Of a stretch of DNA of 64,000 bases, positions 22,985 through 34,188 are shown piece after piece (position 1 is the stretch's first letter; each line of letters opens with the position of its first letter). A program made the translations under genes and the position numbers. Origin of the DNA: Davidsoniella eucalypti (lineage: Eukaryota; Ascomycota; Sordariomycetes; Microascales; Ceratocystidaceae); contig RMBW01000052.1 in the NCBI GenBank assembly GCA_004009845.1, forward strand, positions 62,001 to 126,000, given 5' to 3'. A model generated the notes under the pieces. That model was not told the origin of the DNA. It worked only from the letters and a program-made list of their open reading frames with translations, and made no database searches.

Positions 22985-25900
22985 ATGCATACCCGGAAAC
23001 GAAAACAACCACCAACGGCTGTTGACAGAACGAGTGTTGGCTCGGGCACACCTTTAGTCTCGAGAATGAACATAAACATGTCAAGTTCCCAGAGTCTTGG
23101 CGTGACAGCTACAGACCATAAGCATTCTCTCTCATCAGCTCCGGGAATAGCCGAGAGTACTTCAGCTGCAACAGTAGTAGCGGGAGCAACCCAGTGCAAA
23201 GTCTTAGACAATGGCAAACGTCGTGTGCGTAAAGGCACGAAAAGCTGCTGGCAATGTGAGTTTCCTCCTCCTGTAACGCTTCTGTTACCAAACCAAATCA
23301 CCGCACAATGCTTACATGTTCCTCTATGGTCGGTTGTGTTATATCAAGGCCGTCGTCGCAAGATCAAGTGTGAATACAAGGCCTCTGGCGATGCTGTCTG
23401 TATCCGTTGTACCGAGAAGGGCGAACAATGCCGAAGTCAGGAGTTTCCAGAGCATCCAAGTCCAGGTGACCTTCATGAATCTTCTGCCGCCGCTACCACA
23501 TCTACGCGTACTGTCCACCAACGCCTGGCATATATGGAACGTGCTCTACAACTGGTAGTCAATGCCGTAGGCCCTAACTCTGATGCCACCAAACGCGTCT
23601 CTGATCGGGCGTTGGAGAATTCTGGAGGTGATACAGGCGGTAACTCAGTGGACTTCGAGAATAGCGACGAAGATTATGAGGTTGACGGGCCTGAAGTTGA
23701 CGTTAACGTTAATATGGAGTCTGAATACTGCGACGCATCTAATAATCCCGTACAACTCCGTTCTCAGAGTGACACCCAACAACAGCCAAAGGACAAGGCC
23801 AGATTTCCAGAAGGTGCAGGCCAGAAAACCAACGCCCCGAAATCCCATCAAAACATCCTGGCCTGGCAAAGTGCCCTGCCATCTCCATCAGAAACCGAGC
23901 AAGAGCGTTCTGGCATGTATGCGGTGCCGCAAACATCACGCTCTCAGAAATTCGACGCTATGCGTATGAAGCTATTGCCTTTGTTCCCGTCACAGGAAGA
24001 TATTGAACGCATCTTCGAAAGTAATCTGGGCGTTTTCTTCGTTCTTTCGTGTATGTACCAGGAGCAATGTCTATTGGGTGGCTTGGAAGCAACTGCAATT
24101 AAAGATATGAAGACAATCCCGCCACCAACTGCTCACCCCCTAATAATGGCGAAGAAGTTGCTACAGTTGGCGATCGTTGTCCAACATCTCGAGCCTAATA
24201 TTGATCCAGCCGAACTATCCATCAAGAGGCCATTCTCGGCGATAACAGAAGAATGGTATTCAGCATTGGTGCAGTTGATATCTGACGATGACGACATGAT
24301 AGGTAGCATCGAGGGTCTGCAGTGCTTGGTGATGCAATCTATGTACCTGGCCAACATCGGCAGTCTACGCAAAGCTTGGATTATCTGTCGCCGCGCCATA
24401 AACTTTGCCCAACTTATGGGCCTGGGCCAAGGCATGCGCTTCATAGTGCCCTCCATAGATCCCGATCTGAATCCACTGCTGAAGCCGGCACCGGCTTATA
24501 TCTGGTATCGCCTCAACTTCTTTGATCGGTATACCTCCCTGCTGTTGGGGCTTCCGGTAGCGACGCAAGATATGTCCTTCGCCCTGCCTGAGCACATGAC
24601 AACGCTCTCGCCTCCCGAAAAGTTAGAGCGTGCCTTGACTGTAGCATCCGCATGTATTAGCGAACGAAATACTCTACGACCACACAATGCGTGCGAAATG
24701 ACCATGTCCATTTACCAACGGATCAAAGCGGCTGGCAAAGAGATGCCTCCAGAATGGTGGGCATTGTCTAGCACACCGGCAAAAATACAGGACAGTATGG
24801 CGTCTTTGACTTCGAGCCTCGCGGTTATGGTACAGCTGCACTTCTTTAGCCTGATCGTCATATTGCACTTGCCGTATATGATGAAGGGTACTAGTCTCGA
24901 GCAACGAGAGTATAGCAAACTCCGCTGTTCAAGTGCTAGCCGAGAGGTTCTCAGCCGCTTTTGCAATATGCGCCAGAGCCGCACAAACAAGATGTCATGT
25001 CGGCACGTCGACTACTCGGCCCTTATTGGCTCTATGACACTGTTGCTTTCATATCTGGAACGGACACCGGCCCAGGATCACGCAATACATGTGGCGTCAG
25101 AGCTGCGAGACACGGCCGTGTGCAACTATATAAATCAGCGTGAGCTAGATAAAAAGCTAGTCGTGACTACCAGAGACTTACTTACTGAGGTTGCAACGCG
25201 CAATAACGATCGGTTGACTGCGGAAGCAGCCAATATCGTGACTCAGCTAATGCCCATCATCGACACCGGCATGACTTCGGACTCGACATCCAACGGAATC
25301 TGCCGTATCAATGTTCCGTATCTGGGAACTGTGACGCTTCGTACGCGCAACGCAAGCTCTTTGAAATCAAACCCCTCTGAAGGCGCAGATTCGGGAGCTG
25401 GTTCCCAGGCTGCAGCCCAACAACATACAAAGTCGGACAAAAACAATAGTAGTGACAGCAGTGGCAGCAGTAGTGGTGACCGCCGACCATGGACGGTACC
25501 CATACCAATGGGTTTCCAGCCAGGGGATGCCATGTTGAACGGGGCATTACCAGATATCAACGACATCTCCGACTTTTTCTCGCTCGACCCAAACTTTGCC
25601 CATCTTGATTTCCGAAGTTTCGATGGCCACAACTTTGGAATGGTTTCACCAACTGACCGAAGTCAAAACATTTCCAACACGCAGAATATCTCGCCAAATA
25701 TCTCGCCAAATATCTCGCCAAATATCTCGCCAAATATCGCACTTCAAAGTATGGCACCGTCTCATCCACCAACTGTCCCTAAACAACAACACCAAAACTA
25801 TGGTCACAGCAATAACCACGGCCATCCACAGCAACCCATCCACGGCAATCCAATGCTGTACAGCGCCGCCTCGAACGGTGGGCAATATAATATGCAAATG

Positions 25901-26035
25901 ACAGGCTCACAACTGCCCGGAGTCACGGCCGATGCGGGCCATTGGGCGTTCCAAGGCGTTGACACAAACTACTGGACGCTGCTGGGCCAGCCGTTTAACG
26001 AAGATATGATGGGGGTAATGCAGCCAAACGAGTAG
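22985..26035 (+). CDS. Zn2Cys6 transcription factor with fungal-specific TF domain
   Basis: Exons 22985-23255 and 23349-26035 give 985 aa. The 93-bp intron (GTGAGT/TCAAG) is in frame but must be removed, because it interrupts the zinc cluster between its second Cys and the basic stretch. Splicing gives CWQCRRRKIKC with Cys at 88, 91, 98, 108, 111 and 118, a canonical binuclear DNA-binding cluster. Residues about 310-700 are the fungal-specific TF domain (AWIICRRAINFAQLMGLG, WYRLNFFDRYTSLLLGLP). The C-terminus is Ser-, Asn-, Gln- and His-rich, probably activating, and includes four NISP repeats. It acts in the nucleus; its targets cannot be told. The upstream region is long and the next gene, RFT1, is unrelated. 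Confidence 0.92.
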   Translation: MHTRKRKQPPTAVDRTSVGSGTPLVSRMNINMSSSQSLGVTATDHKHSLSSAPGIAESTSAATVVAGATQCKVLDNGKRRVRKGTKSCWQCEFPPPVTLLLPNQITAQCLHVPLWSVVLYQGRRRKIKCEYKASGDAVCIRCTEKGEQCRSQEFPEHPSPGDLHESSAAATTSTRTVHQRLAYMERALQLVVNAVGPNSDATKRVSDRALENSGGDTGGNSVDFENSDEDYEVDGPEVDVNVNMESEYCDASNNPVQLRSQSDTQQQPKDKARFPEGAGQKTNAPKSHQNILAWQSALPSPSETEQERSGMYAVPQTSRSQKFDAMRMKLLPLFPSQEDIERIFESNLGVFFVLSCMYQEQCLLGGLEATAIKDMKTIPPPTAHPLIMAKKLLQLAIVVQHLEPNIDPAELSIKRPFSAITEEWYSALVQLISDDDDMIGSIEGLQCLVMQSMYLANIGSLRKAWIICRRAINFAQLMGLGQGMRFIVPSIDPDLNPLLKPAPAYIWYRLNFFDRYTSLLLGLPVATQDMSFALPEHMTTLSPPEKLERALTVASACISERNTLRPHNACEMTMSIYQRIKAAGKEMPPEWWALSSTPAKIQDSMASLTSSLAVMVQLHFFSLIVILHLPYMMKGTSLEQREYSKLRCSSASREVLSRFCNMRQSRTNKMSCRHVDYSALIGSMTLLLSYLERTPAQDHAIHVASELRDTAVCNYINQRELDKKLVVTTRDLLTEVATRNNDRLTAEAANIVTQLMPIIDTGMTSDSTSNGICRINVPYLGTVTLRTRNASSLKSNPSEGADSGAGSQAAAQQHTKSDKNNSSDSSGSSSGDRRPWTVPIPMGFQPGDAMLNGALPDINDISDFFSLDPNFAHLDFRSFDGHNFGMVSPTDRSQNISNTQNISPNISPNISPNISPNIALQSMAPSHPPTVPKQQHQNYGHSNNHGHPQQPIHGNPMLYSAASNGGQYNMQMTGSQLPGVTADAGHWAFQGVDTNYWTLLGQPFNEDMMGVMQPNE
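25685..25732 (+). repeat. 12-bp coding minisatellite (NISP)4
   Basis: Four perfect AATATCTCGCCA units plus a partial one, encoding Asn-Ile-Ser-Pro repeats in the activation-domain-like tail of the regulator. Confidence 0.95.
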
Positions 26036-26516
26036 ACCCGAGACTTATAGATATGTAGAGTCTAGCGTAGGAAGGCTTGTATATAATACAAAAAGTACAC
26101 TGGTTAATGACAAACGGTTGAAGAATTGAACTATATGTGTGATATGTGTTTATGAGGGAAAAAGGTGCGCTTGCTGGGCTTGAACATTATCAAACAGTGT
26201 TCATTATAATCTAGAGACGGTGCATTTAAGCACATAAAAAGCAAGATTCGTGCTATTTGTACAGTGTGCGGCACTGTGGGTGGCTAAAGTGGAGACGCTC
26301 ACGCAAATGGGTTTAAGACCACCTCTTGGTCTTGCCTAAACTGGACAGACAATAAGCAAAGTCATATGAAACTGGCGATGGTTGGTTCCTTCCAATGTTG
26401 AACACCATCAACACTCATTATTTTCTACCAAACCTCAGCCTTGCCTCATTTCCCATTTCTGAACAGCCTTATTTCTATTTTCTGCCATATATTAGCAGCC
26501 TCGCCTTTTCATAACA
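26036..26516. other. Intergenic: TF 3' UTR and RFT1 promoter
   Basis: No ORF of note. The last ~100 bp are pyrimidine-rich, as in many fungal leaders. Confidence 0.4.
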
Positions 26517-28336
26517 ATGAGTTCCCGGGCCGTCTTTAAGGGCGGCCTTTTTCTCTTCTTGCAGCAGCTTCTTTCACGCGGCCTGACGTTTGTCGCCAGT
26601 CAGGTTTTATTGCGCTTTTTGACCGCCCAGAAACTTGGTCTGGCCACCCAGTTGGAAGTCTATTATCTATCGGTGCTTTTCTTTGCCCGCGAAAGTCTAC
26701 GTGTTGCTGTTCAGCGCCAACCAGCTGTGTCTTCCGAGTCTACTACTACTAATGTCATCGATGGCAAGGGCAAGGATGCCACGGATGCCCGTCCAGAAGC
26801 GGAAGCAGAGAAACAGCACCGCCGCGTGCTAGGCCAGACTGCCATCAACCTCGGTTATCTCGCTCTTCCGCTCGGGTTCTTCGTCGCCTTTGTCTTTGGC
26901 AATATGTTTCTCCGTGTATCCACGACTGCAGACTTCGTGCCAGAAGCTCTCAAAGTCTACGCCATCGCTTCCCTGGTCGAATTGGCAGCCGAGCCTTTCT
27001 TTTCTCTCCTCGTATCCCGGCAGCAGTTTGGTGCTCGCGCTGCTGCTGAGTCGGCCGCCGCATTCGCCCGCTGTGGCGGAACCCTCGGAACGGCCTTTTG
27101 GGCGGCCAAGTCGGACCTGGATATTGGTGTCTTGCCTTTTGCAGCTGGCCAGTTAGCGTATGGCGTAGTGCTATGGGCTGTCTATGTGCTGCGTGCGTGG
27201 CCTGTAGCACACAATGAGGGCTTCTCGTTGCTGCCTAGACGGATCGAAGAGACTACTAAGGAGCAGAGTATACGTAGCGATGGGTATCTTGCTGGTCTTT
27301 TCTATCGACCTACTATGCGGCTAGCTATGAGTATGCAGGCGCAAGGCTTGGTAAAGCATTTCCTGACACAGGGTGATACCCTCATCGTGTCTGTGTTAGC
27401 TAGTCCAACGGCGCAAGGCGTGTATGCGCTAGCAAACAACTACGGCGGACTTGTTGCACGATTAATCTTTCAGCCCGTCGAAGAGATGAGTCGCAACTAC
27501 TTTGGAAGACTTTTAGCAAAGCCTGTTCATATGGCTGATGTCGAGCCCCCGTCGGAAGAATCAGGTTCCGACAGTGACGGCTCTTCGGAACCTTGGGTCT
27601 TCGATCCTCACCGGGCTCATAACATTCACGTACGCGCAGCTTCGCATGATCTAAAAATTATGCTCAAGATTTACGTATTATTCTCTGTCTTAATCGTAGC
27701 CGTTGGTCCAGTTGCTGCCCATCCTGCCATCCAGATCGTTGCGGGTACACGTTGGGCTGCTGATGGTGCCGGTACTGTGTTGGCTCACTATTGCTACTAT
27801 ATCCCACTGTTGGCACTCAACGGACTTACTGAAGCTTTTGTTTCGTCTGTGGCCACGGAGAAGCAGGTGCACACACAGTCGCTGTGGATGACTGGCTTCT
27901 CTGCTGTGTTTGCGGGTTCAGGATACTTCTTCTTGGCTATTGCCGATATGCAGGCATCTGGGCTGGTCTTTGCTAACATTGTGAATATGGCTTGTCGTAT
28001 CACTTGGAGCGCTTTATTTATAAAGCGTTACTTTGAAAGCGAAGGCGTCAAGTTTGACATTCTTGATTTACGCCCAGGCGTCATTGCTTCGGTGATTTGC
28101 GCTGGAGCACCACAGATTATTCAGCGCGTCATTGAGATTACGGTTGGAAGCGATGCTAACCCATTTGCGAGATTAATCATGATTGGAGTGACTGCGTTAC
28201 CGATAGTTGCTATACTGTAAGTTACACCGTTGAGCATGCTTCAATAATGACAATATACTAACATAGGACACGCTTTAGGGGAGGGACGGAAATAATCTTT
28301 ATAAATGAACTACTGGGTATTTATCAGGGACGGTGA
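26517..28336 (+). CDS. RFT1: RFT1 family lipid-linked oligosaccharide transporter
   Basis: Exons 26517-28216 and 28267-28336 (GTAAGT, TACTAAC branch, ATAG) give 589 aa. Without the last intron the frame would stop at 28220; splicing adds the conserved-looking end TRFRGGTEIIFINELLGIYQ. The N-terminus GGLFLFLQQLLSRGLTFVASQVLLRFLT and LEVYYLSVLFFARESLRVAVQR are the hallmark of Rft1, an ER membrane protein with 10-14 helices. Rft1 is needed for the dolichol-linked Man5GlcNAc2 step of N-glycosylation; whether it is itself the flippase is disputed. A hydrophilic acidic loop (EEVSGSDSDGSS-like, about residues 342-360) lies between helices. Housekeeping gene, single copy expected. Confidence 0.95.
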
Positions 28337-28580
28337 TTCATTCTTACGGCCCAATCAATATAGTGGCATGAATAGTGAGTAATGATAACACATGTAAGAA
28401 AGGAAAAAGAACAACGCCATTTTTTGCTATATATACATAACCAGTTGAGAAGCCGTAGCGATGATACCAACCAAGACGAAAAAAAAGTCATTAAATAAAC
28501 ATAGCATAACAGGAAAATGAGAAAACTTTGTAGTCCAACAACAATGCACAGAAGAAGAAGACGGCCGGATGGAAGATGGT

Positions 28581-30466
28581 CTAGTCGTCGAAGACGATCT
28601 TAGCCGGGGTTTGGCTGGGATCGGCCTCGCGGAAGAAGGCGCCGTAGGTGGGATGGACCTTCTTTTTGACGGTGGTACCAAACTTGAGAAGATCTGCGGG
28701 AACGTTCTGGTTGGAAGACTTGAGAATGTTGATGAGCCTGTATAATGATAAGGGTTAGAAAAGCAGGATTATATTGGGTTGAGATGAAAAGTTAGGGTTT
28801 AAAACGTACGAGCCAGAGTGGGCCTTGTCGTGAAGGGTGAACATAGTGTAAGCTTCGCCAGTTTTGCCAGCACGGCCAGTACGGCCAATACGGTGGACAT
28901 AGTCCTCGATGGTCAAGGGGAACTATAGTTGCGGTTAGTATATAGACTGTTATATATCGCAGACTCGGGAATTGGTAGACTTACAGTGACGTTGATGACT
29001 AGCTTGACCTCGGGAATATCCAGACCACGAGCAGCAACATCCGTAGCGACTAGCACGGGGGTACTACCGGACTTGAAAGCCTCGAGCGAGCGAGTCCGCT
29101 GATCCTGGCGCAAATCGCCGTGAATACCGCAAACCTTGATACCACGCTGACCCAGGAAGGTCTCGACACGGGTAGCCTCCTTCTTGTACAGGCAGAAAAC
29201 GAGGATACGGTCATTGGCGCTGTGCTTGTTCTGGTGCGCCCTGAGGATCTGAAGGAGACGCTGCTCCTTGACTTTGGGATCGACAACCTCGATGGTTTGG
29301 GTAATGCGCGTGTTGGCTTGTAGCTCGCCGTCGACGCGCTGCTTGCCGCTGTTGCTGATGATAATCTTGGCGGGCTTGACCATCATGGTAGCAGCTAGCT
29401 TCTGGACAGTGATAGGCCATGTGGCAGTGAACATGAGAGTAGTGCGCTTCTCGCGCGGCGGACACGCCTCCAGGATCATCTTGATGTCCTCTTCGAACCC
29501 CTTGTCCAGCATGCGATCGGCCTCATCGAGAACTACATACTGTGCACCGCTCAGATCGACGGTTCCGTCGCTCATGAAGTCCTTGAGACGACCGGGCGTC
29601 GCCACGATGATGTCGGCGCCCTTGCCGCGGTGAAGCTCGTTGCGCTGGTCATCCTTGGACGCTCCGCCGTACACGCAGACGCAGCGGAGACCGACAAGAC
29701 TAGCCAGTTGGGTGACCTGCTCGGCAGTCTGCATGGCCAACTCACGAGTGGGCGAGACGACGACGGCTTTGATGCCCTTCTTGGCGCCGGGGAGGCAGAG
29801 CTTTTCGACGCAGGGCAGGGCAAAGGCCATGGTCTTGCCAGAGCCGGTCTCGGCGATACCGATGACATCACGGCCGGAGAGAGTATAGGCCCACGAAGCC
29901 GATTGGATGGGTGTCGGCGCGGGGAACTTGTCGAAGGGCTTCTTGGCCAGTAGGTCGGTCTGAGGCAGATGCGAGAAGGACAGAATAGGGCGGAAGTTGG
30001 AGTTGGACTCGGTGTCCTCGACAGTCACAAAGTTCTTGGCCAAGAAGGCATCGACGTCAGCCTGAGGCAGGGCAGTCAGGGCGGCAGACTGAGTGTAACC
30101 GACAGAAGACGCAGGAGTGGCAGATGAGGAAGGAGATGGGGCATCCTTCTTCTTCTTGCTTTCAGGCTTCGGCTCGCTGGTCTCCTCGTCCTCGGAACGC
30201 TTGCGCTTCTTCTTGTCCTCCTTAGCAGCCTTGCGCTCAGCCTTTTCCTTCTTGCGCTGTTCTTTGGCGGCCTTGCGCTCAGCCTTGCTCAGCTTCTCCT
30301 CAGCGGCATCGTCTTCGACGATAGCGGCGGCTGGGGCTTCGGTCATGGTGACATCTTCTTCGGCAGCCTTCTTCTGCTTCTTTTCCTTCTTGTCCTTCTT
30401 GTCCTTCTTCTTCTTTTTGTCAGCAACCTCGACGGCCGGAGGTGTATTGATGATCTCGGAGGTCAT
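28581..30466 (-). CDS. DBP3: ATP-dependent RNA helicase Dbp3 (DEAD box)
   Basis: Exons 30466-28985, 28922-28810 and 28737-28581 give 583 aa. The N-terminus (1-110) is a Lys/Glu-rich tail with KKKKDKKDKKEKK and a KAERKAAKE coiled part, as in Dbp3 of other fungi. Helicase motifs are in order: Q-motif region FPAPTPIQ (181-188), I AETGSGKT (205-212), Ia PTRELA (239-244), ATPGR, II DEAD (314-317), III TAT (347-349), HGDLRQDQR, ATDVAARGLD, and VI HRIGRTGR encoded by the small second exon. The protein ends AKIVFDD. Dbp3 acts in the nucleolus on 27S pre-rRNA during 60S subunit assembly. Placing the intron between motifs V and VI is a visible peculiarity. Confidence 0.95.
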
Positions 30467-31673
30467 GATGGAAGTCGCGATATTATTTCCTATAAGCAGA
30501 TCGGGGCTCCACGAAAATGCACTGAATCAAGTCGATTTCCAAGATTTGTCGGTTCACTTGCCTAAAATCTTCAAAAGTTTTAATTAGATAGGCGGAAAAA
30601 AAAGTTGACCAGTATTTTCTTTATCGATAAGACAAAATACTGTGGGTACTGTATAGTGCATACGCAGAGTTCGCACTGCGGATGGCACAGTACAGTCTGG
30701 ATAATGTAACCTCTTACTTGGATAGGAATACAATGCACAGGCCTTAGGAAAGGGAAGGGCAAAGAAAAAAAGACCATATGGGCAAAATAAAGGCATATAT
30801 ATAGAACTCTGAGGACAAAAGATGAATTAAGAAGTACAGATGAGCTTGCCTTATCACTAAAACAGGCTGTAATTATTTTCTTTTCAGTTAACTATATAGT
30901 TAAATAATTATAATCACTTTTCGAATAGTTAACGAAGACTAGAAGCAGAGTTCCATGAATTTTGATGACGTCAGTTAAGATAGTTTGCCAGGTTTGCATA
31001 GCTACAACTATTGAACGAACATGATGGATGAGGGCAATGAAATTATTATAAGGGTTTTGGTACGATTACGCGATTTGACAACGAAAATAGAATAGGACAA
31101 GGGCAGCCTTCTTTGAAAGAATTTATTGGGATGAATTAGATGGTTTATAGGTTTTTGGGGATTTTTGAATATCAACTTGGTTAGGGTTAGAACTTGAAGA
31201 CGTTAGTAGAAGTAATCTTAATCCATCCAATTATGATCAGATATCCGTCTCAGAAGCATATCATTGTATACCCATTGAAGTCAAAAAGTCAAAAGCCTTC
31301 TTCTTTACGATGTATTTAACAATAGAAGCAATTTACGGGCTTTATAGATCAAGTTCATGGTCGTACCAAGAGGATTCAATGTTCATGCCATCATAGCCAT
31401 ATCATCTTCAGTGTCTAGTTATCTCTGGGCAAGTCCGGGGAGGAGTTGGGAAAGCTGCGGAAAATGGAGCTTGGCGACTTTGTCTGTGTCTATCTCATAC
31501 CAAGAATTTCCTTAGAAATATGATAGTTATACAAATAACTTTAGATTACATGACACTTGAGGATATAAACAATTCGAAAGGAGCAATAAATTTGCTATTC
31601 ACTATAAGAAGATCCCATTATATTATTGATATATACAACGTAGTGAAGGAAATATTACAAAAATATTGTGCAG
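30467..31673. other. Intergenic, no gene seen
   Basis: DBP3 promoter followed by AT-rich DNA. It contains a perfect 16-bp palindrome TTAACTATATAGTTAA near 30888-30903. No coding frame recognised. Confidence 0.4.
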
Positions 31674-33261
31674 CTAGAAACATTTTTGTTCTGCCCATCT
31701 TAGTGGGATATATAGTAAGACAGTCAACGCAAATGCACACTCGAATCCAATATCACCTGTCTTCTTTGCGATGGGACCGACATACCACACTTGGTCCATA
31801 GATGGGATCACAAGAGCGAATGAAAGAACGCAGGCCAAGATAGCAGCAATACCAAGTGGGAGCTTCTTAGCATCGTTCCAGATGGCGGGATCGTAAGTAG
31901 AGAAGTTGTTCCTACGGAAGAAGAAATGCTCGGCAGTGATAGCTCCCAAGAACGAAGCCGACCAGTAACCAATCAACGCAATGAAGTTTTCAAGGTTGGT
32001 GAAAAAATCGTTGGCAGCCGGGATGGCAATGGGAATGACGATAGCAGTAAGAATGAGAGCATAGATATACCGAGGCACCTTGCTAAAGATTGGTGCTAGC
32101 TGCTGGAAGTTGAGCGAGATAGCATATGAAGTAGCTGCCAGGTTTCCAATCAAACTAAATGACAACACAACGACGATAAACTTGCCAAAGCCGTGCAAAG
32201 GTAGCAACATGCCAGCAAGCGCACCACCTGCTAGATTTGTCTCATACAGAGCTTCCCATTCAGAAACGTTAGCCACGGCGCCACCAATGGCAGCTCCCAG
32301 AACCATGAGGAGAATTGTTGGAAGGGCAAGTCCAATGTAGGCGTATGTGAAGATACGCCATGATGGGGCGTTAGGAACCATGTATGTTGAAAAGTCACTT
32401 GAGATACACGCCCATGGCAGCATGTAAGAGGCCACAATCATGCCAAAGGACATGATCTGGGGTGCGGTAGAGGCAAATTCTGGAACCACTTGCTCGCTAA
32501 GCTTGTTGCCTCCAGATCCAGTAGCAATGCAGATGGCAATGATGGTTGGGATCCAAGCCCAGCGCTCAAACAGATGGAGCACCTCCAAGCCCAGAAATGA
32601 GATGACCATAGAAAGAAGAGAGATTATGACAATTCCAACAGACGGAGACAGGTTATCAGACGAAGCTGCTGACAAGCATTGTCCACCAATGACAGCCATG
32701 ATGACACAGAAACCTGTTAGGGTTGCAAGATTGAGCAACACCGGAACGCACACAAGATATTTTCCAAAGGTATATCGGGCCTGCATCATTTGACGCATGC
32801 CAGTTTTAGGGCCAAACGTCGTGTAGAAGGCGACGATGGTGGTGGTGAGCAGCGTGAAGAATAGAATGACAAGAGAGCTGTCGCGCAGAGATATCCCATA
32901 GACCGAGGTTCCAAGCATTCCAAATGTGATTCTGCAGTGACATCGAGTAGTTAGCAAGAGCTGGCTCGGCTGAAGCCGACACATAGGACATGAGATAACT
33001 AATTTACGGTAGGATACTGGCGTTGGTGCAAAACCACAGAGTTCCAATGCTCAAGAAGTCTGTGTTGGTGCGTTTCTCTACTGGAATAGGTTCCAGATCG
33101 GTCGTCTCAAGCCGGCCATACTTGAAGACCTTGGCCAGAGAAAAGCCAGGGCGATTTCTGTCGGTGCTGGTGACGGTGCCTTCAATCTCGATAGACTGAG
33201 ATACGGTGATAGACGATACCTCGCCTTTTTCGGCAGAACTGAGAGTGTTGGAGACTGTCAT
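31674..33261 (-). CDS. Purine/cytosine permease, NCS1 Fcy type
   Basis: Exons 33261-33008 and 32931-31674 (GTAAAT, GCTAAC branch, TGCAG) give 503 aa. The hydrophilic N-terminus leads into RTNTDFLSIGTLWFCTNASILPITFGMLG and FGPKTGMRQMMQARYTFGKY, which mark the Fcy branch of the NCS1 family (yeast FCY2, Aspergillus FcyB). About 12 membrane helices follow. These are plasma-membrane proton symporters for cytosine, adenine, guanine and hypoxanthine; the exact substrate cannot be read from sequence. It is transcribed divergently from the MFS gene, with GATAAG sites in the shared 0.93-kb promoter, consistent with nitrogen control. Confidence 0.92.
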
Positions 33262-34188
33262 GTCGTATTTTCCGGAGTTCGATATCGATGGCGTCCCAAT
33301 GTCAGGGTTAGCATAAAGTAGGATAACTCAATGTCTGAAGAGCTGGTTAAGGCTTTTAATATAGCAAATAGACAATGGCCAGACTCGATACTATCAAAGC
33401 CAGGGATATCAGAGGACCCTAGCTAGATCTTGATATTTTCACTGATAGTGTGCGGCGTTCAACATTCTGACTTTGTTTTGCGGTGCGATAAGCTGATAAG
33501 CAAACCCTGGTCTATTCTTTCTTCATCCCACCCGTTTTCCCAATCGGGCACTTGCTGTGGGTTCTCTAAAGTTTATCCCAAACTGGGCCATTGCAATAGA
33601 TTCGTTCATATCGTCGAAAAGATATCGGTATCTCTTGATACCTTGGTGATAATCTGATAGCTACCATCCTAGCTATCCGTGTAAGTCTCCCAAAACAGAA
33701 ACATGACGTCTAGAAAGAATCCGGGGAAGCGGGAACCTGTACAAACCTTGTGCTGAGCCAGCCCATTTGTGTTGCAGGTTTGCCGCTCTTTTGCCCGTGG
33801 GCAGTTAAGTGGGGGTTAACCAGGCAAAAACGGGCAATCGTGCTTGATTACGACACAAGCTATGTCACGTGGTATAACTACAGATGTAGATAAGACTTGG
33901 TATAGCAATAAAAGCGACTTAATCTTGCCTTTTCAACATTCCTTTTCAGAGTCAAAGTTATGCAAGGCATCGCATTTGAAATCGCAGCTGGAAGTCCAAT
34001 ATCGGACAGTGTAGAAATTGGAGAAAATAAAAACAACTCGTAGTATATCAATAAGCCATTCTCGTCGTTCTGGGACCTAGTTCAAGTCGACGTTATCGTA
34101 GAGCCCCATCCACCCATCTTGTCAGATTGCTGTATAGCCTGTATCACAGGAGTTATCACTACCAATTTGTACATAAGGGGATTAAACT
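33262..34188. promoter_or_regulatory. Shared divergent promoter with GATAAG sites
   Basis: Between the permease and the MFS gene. Three GATAAG sites are present: a close pair at 33487-33492 and 33495-33500 (GATAAGCTGATAAG), and one at 33889-33894. GATAAG is the binding core of AreA/NIT2-type nitrogen regulators; that they act here is inferred. Confidence 0.55.

Noticed and set aside
23256..23348. Reading the 1016-codon ORF straight through the regulator
   Set aside because: The 31 in-frame codons would break the Zn2Cys6 cluster. GTGAGT/CAAG splicing restores CWQCRRRKIKC.
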